DNA from: Pseudoramibacter alactolyticus
GTDB taxonomy: Bacteria > Bacillota > Clostridia > Eubacteriales > Eubacteriaceae
DNA: 64,000 bases
Reading direction: 5' to 3' (one strand)
Assembly: GCF_050908235.1 (NCBI RefSeq)
Contig: NZ_CP194340.1
The position numbers were made by a program, and so were the translations under genes. Shown piece by piece: positions 53,072 through 60,896 of this stretch; within the stretch, counting starts at the first letter, position 1, and every line of letters begins with the position of its first letter. The notes beneath the pieces are model-generated. The model saw nothing but the letters and a program-made list of their open reading frames with translations. It was not told the origin of the DNA and ran no database searches.

Positions 53072-53499
53072 TGAGCGAAGACACAAGGATCCGGGCAGAA
53101 CGGGCTGTGACCTTTAAGCACAGCGGGCATAATTGTTGCCAGGCGGTGCTTTTGGCTTATGCCGATCGGCTTCCGCTTTCGGAAGCCGTGCTGGATAACA
53201 TCGGCCTGCCCTTCGGCTCGGGCATGGGCACCGGGGAAGGCACCTGCGGGGCGCTTTGCGGCGCCGAGATGGCGGCCGGGCTTTTAGGCCTCGGTTCGGC
53301 ACGGCAGGGAATTTTCAGACGGTTCGTCGACGGCACCGGGACCGGGGCCAGCGTGTGTCGGGATTTAAAGGGAATCGCGACCGGCCGGCCCTTGTGCAGC
53401 TGCGACGATTGCGTGCGCCAGGGGGTGACGGCGCTGGCGGCTGTTTTGAACGATGCCGAGGATGCGCCGCAGGCCTCCCCTCCGATTAAAATCAGATAA
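53068..53499 (+). CDS. C_GCAxxG_C_C family protein
   Basis: 143 residues. The family motif is GHNCCQAVLLAYADR, then EGTCGALCGAEMAAG and a C-terminal CSCDDCVRQG, giving the conserved cysteine series. Such proteins are thought to bind Fe-S or metal and act in redox chemistry. ATGA overlap with the DUF134/NifX fusion suggests that they act together. Confidence 0.88.
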   Translation: MMSEDTRIRAERAVTFKHSGHNCCQAVLLAYADRLPLSEAVLDNIGLPFGSGMGTGEGTCGALCGAEMAAGLLGLGSARQGIFRRFVDGTGTGASVCRDLKGIATGRPLCSCDDCVRQGVTALAAVLNDAEDAPQASPPIKIR

Positions 53500-53548
53500 C
53501 CAATGGTTCAAAAGCCGCGTTTCGAATGAACGCTGAACTTGCAGGACG

Positions 53549-54160
53549 AAAGTAGACACGAAAAAAGCGTGTCTACTTTTTTCATGCTAAAATATTTTGA
53601 GAAGGGAGATCCATCTGAACGGAAAAAAGAAATGGGTCGCGGGCACTGGCCGGCAGACGTGAAACTCAAAGCGGTTAAGCAGCATTTACAGGCGCATCGT
53701 TTTATCCGGTCGACGCCTTCAGCAATGAGCTCCCCGCTCATAGTGTTGCAGACAGACCCGGTCACAGCAAACCATGCGATGGCTGTCTTGCTGTCCCCAG
53801 TAAGCTTGCGGACACTAAAAAAGAGCAGAGCTCCCAATTGCTTTGCACGCCGCCCAGGAAGCCGTCTGTTCATCCCAGACCCGCTGCCCGGCGCATAAAG
53901 ATTATGGCATCATGCGGTCCATGTCGCGAGGCGGCACGCCGTCAGCCGACACCCCCGCCATCGAAGCGTTGAATGGTCGGATCAAGGAAGAACTACACCG
54001 GAATTTTGATCTTGCTCATGCCGATAATGTCCCGGCGCTTCTGGCCAGTATGCTGCCTGCCGCAACGAAGAACGGGCTGCATCTGCCCTGAATTACAAAA
54101 GCCCTGTTCAATACAGAATCGAACAAGGCTTTTGATGCTTTTTTAGGGTCTACTTTTTGT
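53549..54160. mobile_element. Decayed IS3-family element
   Basis: The plus strand carries an orfA-like piece (RGHWPADVKLKAVKQHLQ, about 53635-53690) and an orfB end (YGIMRSMSRGGTPSADTPA, EALNGRIKEELHRNFDL, about 53900-54020), with the middle of the transposase lost. Ends share AAAGTAGAC (left, near 53550) and its complement GTCTACTTT (right, near 54148-54156). The left end also forms a GTAGACACG hairpin. At about 610 bp it is less than half of a full element. Confidence 0.7.
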
Positions 54161-54201
54161 TGATATGTTCACCGCAAAAAGGCTGCGAGGCTTTTGTTAT
54201 T

Positions 54202-54603
54202 TTAATCGTTTGAGAATGTTTTTTTAAAAATACTTGCAGCCATGACTGCGTTCCAAAGAAGAAAAATCGCAATTATTTCCCGCAGGTTAACAGCCGAGTG
54301 CCAGACGAAAACGCGCAAACCCATTAAAATTGTGAGTACCGCGTTGAGCAGTAAAAATCCCGCGATTCTAAGCCCTTTTTCATGCAGATTATTTTCGGCG
54401 AGGGCGGTGAACACGCAAACTAAAAGCATGAGTCCCTCGAAAACAATCAGGTGCCGGATCCAGACGGACCAATGCACCGGCGCATGCAATAAGAAATTGC
54501 CGACCGCAGGAATGAGCAGACAAAATCCGGCGAGAAAGATAAACTAGTTCTTTCGAGCGGCCAATAGTTGTTTAAAACGGGGTGATAACATGGGCATTTT
54601 CAT
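54202..54603 (-). pseudogene. Small membrane-protein gene interrupted by an amber codon
   Basis: The minus frame starts ATG at 54603 with GGAGG 5 nt upstream (MKMPMLSPRFKQLLAARKN). It then meets TAG at 54544-54546 and continues without further stops (FIFLAGFCLLIPAVGNFLL, three more hydrophobic segments) to a stop at 54202. Read through, it is a 133-residue protein with four membrane segments. The part after TAG has no RBS. No family recognised. Suppression or read-through is possible, but simple decay is likelier. Confidence 0.55.
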
Positions 54604-55165
54604 CAGTGCCTCCAGCGACGGGACCAATGGGCGCGGCCGTAATATTTCTTCTTCTGAGCGTTTTTGTAGAAGTTGCAATAATAATGGTGATAAATGCGGC
54701 CGCCAGATCGTTGAGTGGTTATTGTTCCAGCATAAAAATATGAATTTTTCACTGGATCAATTTTTTTATGTATTTAATGAAGTCACCTTCCCCTGAATAT
54801 GTAAGATGCAGGGGACGACTCATCGAGTGATGCTTTATTTTTCAAGCATTTGAACGCGAATGACCCTATCCCGCCCTCTTACAAAAATCGATGCTTTTTG
54901 TATAAACAACCTAACTTTAAAAAATAATAAAATAATAACGGCGATACGTCAACAAAAAGATAAAAAAATGCCCACAAAAGATAAAAACACGTTAAGAATT
55001 GATGAAAGCAAACATGAAAAAGCAGTCTGTCCGCAGAAGTCGATGGCGCCGGTTTTAAACGACCGCACATAAGCGTTTGCCCAAAGTTGTAAACTTTGAT
55101 TTAAATTTTTCTTCCGGGGCTTTTCAAGGCGGGGGCTTTCTGATAGAATAAAAACCATCAATCGA
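54604..55165. other. Gene-poor stretch before the lysine operon
   Basis: No intact gene. On the minus strand 54610-54735 a frame with DLAAAFITIIIATSTK reaches a stop near 54575 and is broken upstream by TAA. CCCCTG ... CAGGGG near 54792-54815 is a small hairpin. TAGAAT at 55143-55148 may be the -10 of the lysine operon. Confidence 0.35.
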
Positions 55166-55169
55166 ATAT

Positions 55170-55337
55170 GGAAAGATAGAGGCGCGTTTTTTAAGAGTAT
55201 GCGGGGTGATCGCGGCAGGGCGAAGGGATCACCGCGGAAAGGAAAAGACGCCGAAGTGTCATCTGCCTGCTGTGGTGATTGCTGGGTCCGTCGAGAACAT
55301 CGCCGGGACTGTCGCCGTCAGGCGGGGGGCTGTCAAA
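55170..55337 (+). ncRNA. Lysine riboswitch (L-box aptamer)
   Basis: The conserved blocks are present in order: GATAGAGGCGC, AAGAGTATGC, GGAAAGG, GCCGAAG, CTGGGTCCG and GGACTGTC, with the closing GGGGGGCTGTC. These match the L-box seen upstream of lysC in Bacillus. It lies in front of asd and controls the whole asd-dap-lysC operon in response to lysine. Confidence 0.93.
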
Positions 55338-55367
55338 TACAAACAAACATAGGATTTGATTTTGTGC

Positions 55368-55395
55368 GGCCGGTATCTTTACTGGTCTTTTTTTA
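55368..55395 (+). terminator. Expression-platform terminator of the lysine riboswitch
   Basis: GGCCGGT / ACTGGTC stem followed by seven T. Expected to form when lysine is bound. Confidence 0.8.
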
Positions 55396-55436
55396 CGAAG
55401 GGATTTAAATTGGGATCACAGGTAAGGAGGATCGCC

Positions 55437-56525
55437 ATGAAAAAATATAAAGTCGGAATTTTGGGCGCCACGGGCATGGTGGGCCAGCGTTTTGTGACGC
55501 TTTTGGTCGGGCACCCGTGGTTTGAGATTGCCGCGCTGGCCGCGTCGGCCAGGTCCGCGGGGAAATCCTACGGCGAGGCGGTGGCCGGCCGCTGGAAACT
55601 TGAAGGGCCGATGCCGGAAGCCGTGGCGGCCATGCCGGTGGCGGACGTGCAGGACATCGACACCATCGCGGCGCAGGTGGATTTTGTCTTCTCTGCCGTC
55701 GATATGAAAAAGGACGAAATCCGCGCCGTTGAAGAGGCCTATGCCAAGCGGGAAATCCCGGTGGTTTCCAACAACTCGGCCCACCGCTGGACGCCGGACG
55801 TGCCGATGGTCATCCCGGAAATCAACGCCGATCACTACGCTGTTATCGGCGCGCAGAAAAAACGGCTGGGCACGAAACGCGGCTTTGTCGCTGTCAAGCC
55901 CAACTGCTCCATCCAGTCCTACACGCCGGCGCTGGCCGCCTGGCTTGAATTCGAACCCACCGAGGTGATCGTCTCCACCTATCAGGCGATTTCCGGCGCG
56001 GGCAAAAACTTTGAAACCTGGCCGGAAATGGCGGGCAATATCATTCCCTACATCGGCGGGGAAGAAGAAAAATCCGAGCAGGAACCGCTCAAGGTTTTCG
56101 GCCGGGTTGCCGGTGACCATATCGAAAAGGCCGACGGCATGGTGATCACCTCCCAGTGCATCCGCGTGCCGGTGCTCGACGGCCACACGGCCGCTGTCTT
56201 TGTGAAGTTCCGCAAGCATCCGACGAAAGACGAGTTGGTCGGCGCGCTCAGAAACTACAGCGGCGAGCCCCAGACGCTTAAGTTGCCTTCGGCGCCGGCG
56301 CAGTTCATCCAGTATCTGGAGGATGACGACCGACCGCAGGTCGCGAAGGATGTCGGCTTCGAGAACGGCATGGGCATTTCTATCGGGCGGCTGCGGGAAG
56401 ACCGCGTTTACGACTGGAAATTCGTCGGCCTTTCCCACAACACGCTGCGCGGCGCGGCCGGCGGCGGGGTTGAAGCGGCGGAATATCTTTGCGCGAAAGG
56501 CTATATCGAACCCAAAGAAGCGTAA
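55437..56525 (+). CDS. asd: Aspartate-semialdehyde dehydrogenase
   Basis: 362 residues. NADP-binding VGILGATGMVGQRF is at the N-terminus. The catalytic cysteine is in VKPNCSIQ near residue 155, and the active-site histidine is in RVPVLDGHTAAVFVK. The sequence is of the archaeal/fungal type rather than the Gram-negative type. It reduces aspartyl phosphate to the semialdehyde. First gene of the L-box operon, with AAGGAGG 7 nt before the ATG. Confidence 0.95.
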   Translation: MKKYKVGILGATGMVGQRFVTLLVGHPWFEIAALAASARSAGKSYGEAVAGRWKLEGPMPEAVAAMPVADVQDIDTIAAQVDFVFSAVDMKKDEIRAVEEAYAKREIPVVSNNSAHRWTPDVPMVIPEINADHYAVIGAQKKRLGTKRGFVAVKPNCSIQSYTPALAAWLEFEPTEVIVSTYQAISGAGKNFETWPEMAGNIIPYIGGEEEKSEQEPLKVFGRVAGDHIEKADGMVITSQCIRVPVLDGHTAAVFVKFRKHPTKDELVGALRNYSGEPQTLKLPSAPAQFIQYLEDDDRPQVAKDVGFENGMGISIGRLREDRVYDWKFVGLSHNTLRGAAGGGVEAAEYLCAKGYIEPKEA

Positions 56526-56584
56526 CGAACGCGTCGGGCATCGACCGCACGGCCGATGCCCCATCACGAATTAAGGAGGAAGCA

Positions 56585-57475
56585 ATGGCTACTATTTTCA
56601 CAGGTTCCTGCGTCGCCATGATCACCCCGTTTGATGCAAGCGGGCAAGTGGATTACGACGCGATGAAGGCCAATATTGAACGGCATATTGCCGAAGGCAC
56701 CGACGCGCTGCTGATCTGCGGCACCACCGGCGAAAGCTCGACGCTAAGCGACGACGAGCACCGCGAAGTGCTCCGGGTGGCCGGGGAATGCATCGCCCGC
56801 CGGGTGCCCTTTATCGCGGGCACCGGCTCCAACGACACGGCTTATTCCGTCGGGCTGACCCGATACGCGAAGACCGTCGGCGCCGACGCGGCGCTGGTGA
56901 TCAACCCGTATTACAACAAAACCACCCAAGAAGGGATCTACCGGCACATCAAGGCCATCGCGGACAGCTGCGAGCTGCCGCTGATCATCTATAACGTGCC
57001 CAGCCGCACGGGCTCCAATATCCTGCCGGCGACCACGGCCCGTCTGGCCAAGCTGCCGACGGTGCAGGCCATCAAGGAAGCCAGCGGCGACATCAGCCAG
57101 ATTGCCGAAGTGATCGAGCTGACGGAAGCCGACGATTTCGACGTGTATTCCGGCAACGACGACCAGACGCTGCCCATCATAGCGCTGGGCGGCAAGGGTG
57201 TGATTTCCGTGACGGCCAATATCGCGCCGAAGGCCATGCATGAACTGGCCGCGGCCTGCCTGGCCGACGACATGGCGAACGCCCGGGCCCACATGCGTGA
57301 GACCAATATCCTCAACCGGGCGATGTTTTATGAAAACAATCCGATTCCGGTGAAGACGGCCATGGCGCTGATGGGGCTCGACACCGGTGTGATGCGGCTG
57401 CCGCTGGTGCCCATGGGCGAAGCCAACAAGGCCCGCCTGGTGGAAGCGCTCAAGGCGTACGGAGGGCTGATCTGA
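56585..57475 (+). CDS. dapA: 4-Hydroxy-tetrahydrodipicolinate synthase
   Basis: 296 residues. CGTTGESSTLSDDEH, then the catalytic tyrosine in IYNVPSRTGSNI and the Schiff-base lysine in AIKEASGD near residue 160. It condenses pyruvate with aspartate semialdehyde. RBS AAGGAGGAAGC precedes the ATG at 56585. It overlaps dapB by 1 nt. Confidence 0.96.
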   Translation: MATIFTGSCVAMITPFDASGQVDYDAMKANIERHIAEGTDALLICGTTGESSTLSDDEHREVLRVAGECIARRVPFIAGTGSNDTAYSVGLTRYAKTVGADAALVINPYYNKTTQEGIYRHIKAIADSCELPLIIYNVPSRTGSNILPATTARLAKLPTVQAIKEASGDISQIAEVIELTEADDFDVYSGNDDQTLPIIALGGKGVISVTANIAPKAMHELAAACLADDMANARAHMRETNILNRAMFYENNPIPVKTAMALMGLDTGVMRLPLVPMGEANKARLVEALKAYGGLI

Positions 57476-58242
57476 TGATGAAGGTGATTATTTCCGGCGC
57501 CGCCGGCCATATGGGCCGGGTGGTGGCCGATTGTGCGGCTGCGGCCGACGACGTGACCGTGGTGGCGGGGCTCGACCAGAAGTCTGGCGATGCCGGCGCC
57601 TTTCCGATTTACGCAGATTTCGACGCCTGCACGGAAGACGCCGATGTGATCATTGACTTTTCGCACTTTTCCGCTTTTCCAAAGGTGATTGCCTTTGCCG
57701 AAAAACGCCGGCTGCCGCTGGTCATTGCGACCACTGGCCTCACGGACGAAAACGAGGCGCGCATCGCCGAAAAGGCCAAGCTGTTCCCGATTTTCAAAAC
57801 GGCGAACATGTCCCTCGGGATCAACGTTATCGCGGACGTGCTTCAAAGAATCTCGGGGCTTCTCACGCCGGGCTTCGACATCGAAATCGTCGAGAAGCAT
57901 CACAACCGCAAAGTGGATGCGCCCAGCGGCACGGCCATTTTGCTGGCGGACGCCGTGAATGCCGGCATTGAAGCGGACGGCGGCGCTCCGAGGCGCTACA
58001 CCTATGGCCGGAGCGGCCGCGACTGCAAGCGCACCCCGGACGAGCTCGGCATTCACGCCGTTCGCGGCGGTACCATCGCCGGCGAACACACCGTGCTTTA
58101 CGCCGGGGATGACGAGCTGATCGAAATTAAGCACACGGCACTTTCCCGAAAAATTTTCGGCAACGGCGCTCTGACGGCAGCCCGTTTTCTCATCACGAAA
58201 TCCAACGGCCTTTACGATATGAGCGATGTGATCGGCGCGTGA
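57475..58242 (+). CDS. dapB: 4-Hydroxy-tetrahydrodipicolinate reductase
   Basis: 255 residues. The dinucleotide motif VIISGAAGHMGRVVAD is at the N-terminus. The catalytic EKHHNRKVDAPSGTA contains the His and Lys residues of the family near residue 143, and RGGTIAGEHTVLYAG follows. It reduces the dapA product with NAD(P)H. Start at the ATG overlapping the dapA stop (TGATG). Confidence 0.96.
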   Translation: MMKVIISGAAGHMGRVVADCAAAADDVTVVAGLDQKSGDAGAFPIYADFDACTEDADVIIDFSHFSAFPKVIAFAEKRRLPLVIATTGLTDENEARIAEKAKLFPIFKTANMSLGINVIADVLQRISGLLTPGFDIEIVEKHHNRKVDAPSGTAILLADAVNAGIEADGGAPRRYTYGRSGRDCKRTPDELGIHAVRGGTIAGEHTVLYAGDDELIEIKHTALSRKIFGNGALTAARFLITKSNGLYDMSDVIGA

Positions 58243-58291
58243 CCTGCGGATCACCGGCAAGACAGAAAAACCATTTTGGAGAGCAGCAACA

Positions 58292-59023
58292 TTGACCAAC
58301 GAAGAAATTAAAGCAAAATACGATTTAAAAGATCCCTATCAGATCGCGAAATACATCAAGGAAGTGCAGAAGAGCACGCCGGTCAAGGCGTACCTGCGCG
58401 GCTATCTGCGGGAGCGGGACCTCGACGGATTCAATTATTTTGGGATTCCCTCGGCCTGCGTGGTGCTGGGCGAAAGCGACGCCGTGGCCGAACTCATCGA
58501 GGCGACCGCGTCCAGGCTGACCTTCTGCCAGGTGGAAAACGCGGCCCGCAATTCCGCGGTGCCCTTGCTCGACATGACGACGGTGGACGCCCGAATCGAA
58601 CCGGGGGCCTATATCCGCGAAGGGGTGCAGATCCACAAGAATGCGGTCATCATGATGGGAGCGGTGATCAACATCGGCGCCGTCGTGGGCGAAGGGTCGA
58701 TGATCGACATGAACGCGGTGCTCGGCGCGCGCGCCACCGTCGGCAAGAACTGCCATATCGGCGCGGGCACGGTACTCGCCGGCGTGCTGGAGCCGCCCTC
58801 CAGCGATCCCGTCATGATTGAGGACGGGGTGGTCATCGGCGCCAATGCCGTCGTGCTCGAAGGCGTGCGCGTGGGCGCCAATGCCGTGGTCGCCGCCGGG
58901 GCCGTGGTCACCGAAAATGTGCCGGCCGGCGCGGTGGTGGCCGGCAGTCCGGCGAAGATCGTCAAGGAAAAGGACGAAAAAACCGAATCGAAAACCGAAT
59001 TGCTCGGCGATCTGCGCGGCTAA
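58292..59023 (+). CDS. dapD: Tetrahydrodipicolinate N-acetyltransferase
   Basis: 243 residues. A helical N-terminal DapH domain (YDLKDPYQIAKYIKEVQKST) is followed by a left-handed beta-helix of hexapeptide repeats (GVQIHKNAVIMMGAVINIG, then VIGANAVVLEGVRVGANAVV). The start is a TTG at 58292 with GGAGAG 10 nt upstream. The acetyl branch of the DAP pathway is implied; the gene is also called dapH. Confidence 0.93.
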   Translation: MTNEEIKAKYDLKDPYQIAKYIKEVQKSTPVKAYLRGYLRERDLDGFNYFGIPSACVVLGESDAVAELIEATASRLTFCQVENAARNSAVPLLDMTTVDARIEPGAYIREGVQIHKNAVIMMGAVINIGAVVGEGSMIDMNAVLGARATVGKNCHIGAGTVLAGVLEPPSSDPVMIEDGVVIGANAVVLEGVRVGANAVVAAGAVVTENVPAGAVVAGSPAKIVKEKDEKTESKTELLGDLRG

Positions 59024-59116
59024 GCGCCCGGTCGCCGGCCTTTTAAAGGCGGTGCTTCGGCGCCGCTTTTTGTGGTGTTAAGGAAGAAATCAAGACAAAC
59101 GCAAAGGGAAAATCCG

Positions 59117-60319
59117 ATGAATACGATTGTTCAAAAATACGGCGGCACGTCCATGGGGACGATCGACCGCATCAAGAATGTGGCCAGACGCATCATTGCC
59201 AAGAAGGAACAGGGCAACCGCATGGTGGTGGTGGTTTCGGCGATGGGCAAGAGCACCGATCAGCTGGTGGCCATGGCCTACGCCATCAACGACAGGCCGC
59301 CGAAGCGCGAAATGGACATGCTGCTCGCCACCGGCGAACAGGTTTCCATCTCCATGCTTTCCATGGCACTGGCCGAAATGGGGCAGAAGGCGATCTCCTT
59401 CACCGGGCCCCAGGTGGGCATCAAAACCAAAGGCGTCCACGGGCGCGCCCGCATCATGGACATCGACACCACCAAGATCACCCAGGCGCTGGCCGACGAC
59501 AGCGTCGTGATCGTCGCGGGCTTTCAGGGGGTGAACGAGAACGACGACATCACCACCCTGGGCCGGGGCGGCTCCGACACGTCGGCGGTGGCGCTCTCCT
59601 GCGTGCTGCACTGCCCCTGCGAAATCTACACCGACGTGGACGGCATTTACGGCGTCGATCCAAGGCTTTATCCCCCGGCGAAAAAGCTCGACGTGGTGAG
59701 CTACGACGAGATGCTCGAGATGGCCAGCCTCGGCGCCGGCGTGATGCACACCCGTTCCATCGAGCTCGGCCGCAAATACAACGCGGACATTACCGTGGCG
59801 TCGAGCATCCACGATGTGCCCGGCACGCTGATCACGGCCAGTGCCGCCGCGACCCAAAAACCCATCACCGGGATGGCGGTCTATAACGACGAGATGATGG
59901 TCTCGATCAAAAATGTGCCCTACGACGTGAACATCTCGGCCCGGCTTTTTTCGGCGCTGGCCGCGGCGGGCATCAACGTTGACATGATCAGCCAGACCTC
60001 GCCCATCGCCGATCGGATGCACATTTCCTTTTCGGCCTCCCACGACGATATCGACGCGCTGGAAAAGGCGCTGGCCGAATTCCAGGCGGCTTATCCCCAG
60101 ACGGCCGTCGACCTGCGCGAGGACGCGGTGAAGATGTCGGTGGTCGGCAGCGGCATGAAGGCGCATCCCGGCGTCGCCAGCAAATTCTTCAGGCTGCTGT
60201 CGGCTCAGCACTTCCCGATTTTGATGGTCACCACCTCGGACATCCGCATTTCCTGCATGATTCCGGCGGAGGCCAGAGAGCGGGCGGTCATGGCGGTGGC
60301 CGACGGTTTTGAATTATAA
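59117..60319 (+). CDS. lysC: Aspartate kinase
   Basis: 400 residues. The kinase signature VQKYGGTSMGTIDRI is at the N-terminus, GRGGSDTSAVAL near residue 155 and DVDGIYGVDPR near residue 175. Two ACT domains fill residues 255-400 (ISARLFSALAAAGINVDMIS and VASKFFRLLSAQHFPILMVT). It phosphorylates aspartate, the first step of the operon pathway. ATG at 59117 with AAAGGGA upstream. Confidence 0.95.
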   Translation: MNTIVQKYGGTSMGTIDRIKNVARRIIAKKEQGNRMVVVVSAMGKSTDQLVAMAYAINDRPPKREMDMLLATGEQVSISMLSMALAEMGQKAISFTGPQVGIKTKGVHGRARIMDIDTTKITQALADDSVVIVAGFQGVNENDDITTLGRGGSDTSAVALSCVLHCPCEIYTDVDGIYGVDPRLYPPAKKLDVVSYDEMLEMASLGAGVMHTRSIELGRKYNADITVASSIHDVPGTLITASAAATQKPITGMAVYNDEMMVSIKNVPYDVNISARLFSALAAAGINVDMISQTSPIADRMHISFSASHDDIDALEKALAEFQAAYPQTAVDLREDAVKMSVVGSGMKAHPGVASKFFRLLSAQHFPILMVTTSDIRISCMIPAEARERAVMAVADGFEL

Positions 60320-60329
60320 GGAGGGCGAT

Positions 60330-60812
60330 GTGGTTAATATTGAAAAACATCCGGTGGACAGCCTGTCCATCGACTGCGAAAGCCTGATGATTTCCCTGAA
60401 GGCGGTGCCCTTCAACAAAAATATCATGAGTCGTCTGCTGGACGATCTGGCCGCGGCCGGCGTCAACGTGGATGTGATTTCCCGGACGGCACCGGTGGGC
60501 GAGACCTTTGACGTGTCGCTGCTCGTGCCCGAGCGGGATATGGCCAGCGTGCGCGAGATCGCCAATGATCTCGGCAGCGATTTCAAGATGATCGGCATCA
60601 CGGTCAACAAGAACATCACCCGGCTCAACCTGCACGGCATCGGCATGCGCACCCAGTCCGGGGTGGCGGCGCGCTATCTGCAGGTCTTCGCCGACAATGA
60701 CATCCAGGTGATGATGGTTACCACGTCGGAAATCTGCATCTCCTGCATCGTCCGCAACGAGGACGCCAAAAAGGCGGCGACGGCGATTCAGGCCGCCTTT
60801 CAGTTACAATAA
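60330..60812 (+). CDS. Stand-alone tandem ACT protein, paralogue of the LysC regulatory tail
   Basis: 160 residues from a GTG at 60330, with AAGGAGG 5 nt upstream. It contains two ACT domains that follow the LysC tail closely: IMSRLLDDLAAAGVNVDVIS against ISARLFSALAAAGINVDMIS, and VAARYLQVFADNDIQVMMVT against VASKFFRLLSAQHFPILMVT. It has no kinase domain. It is the last gene of the lysine operon. I infer a regulatory (beta-like) subunit of aspartate kinase made from its own gene rather than from an internal start. Confidence 0.85.
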   Translation: MVNIEKHPVDSLSIDCESLMISLKAVPFNKNIMSRLLDDLAAAGVNVDVISRTAPVGETFDVSLLVPERDMASVREIANDLGSDFKMIGITVNKNITRLNLHGIGMRTQSGVAARYLQVFADNDIQVMMVTTSEICISCIVRNEDAKKAATAIQAAFQLQ

Positions 60813-60896
60813 TGTTACAGAATTTGGCCGCTGACGTCGTGCAAAGCGGGATGGGGTATGGTATAATTTTTCCAATTTTGAAGTAGGAGCAGAAAG

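Noticed and set aside
54860..55072. 70-codon plus-strand ORF before the L-box
   Set aside because: AT-rich chance frame without RBS or homology.
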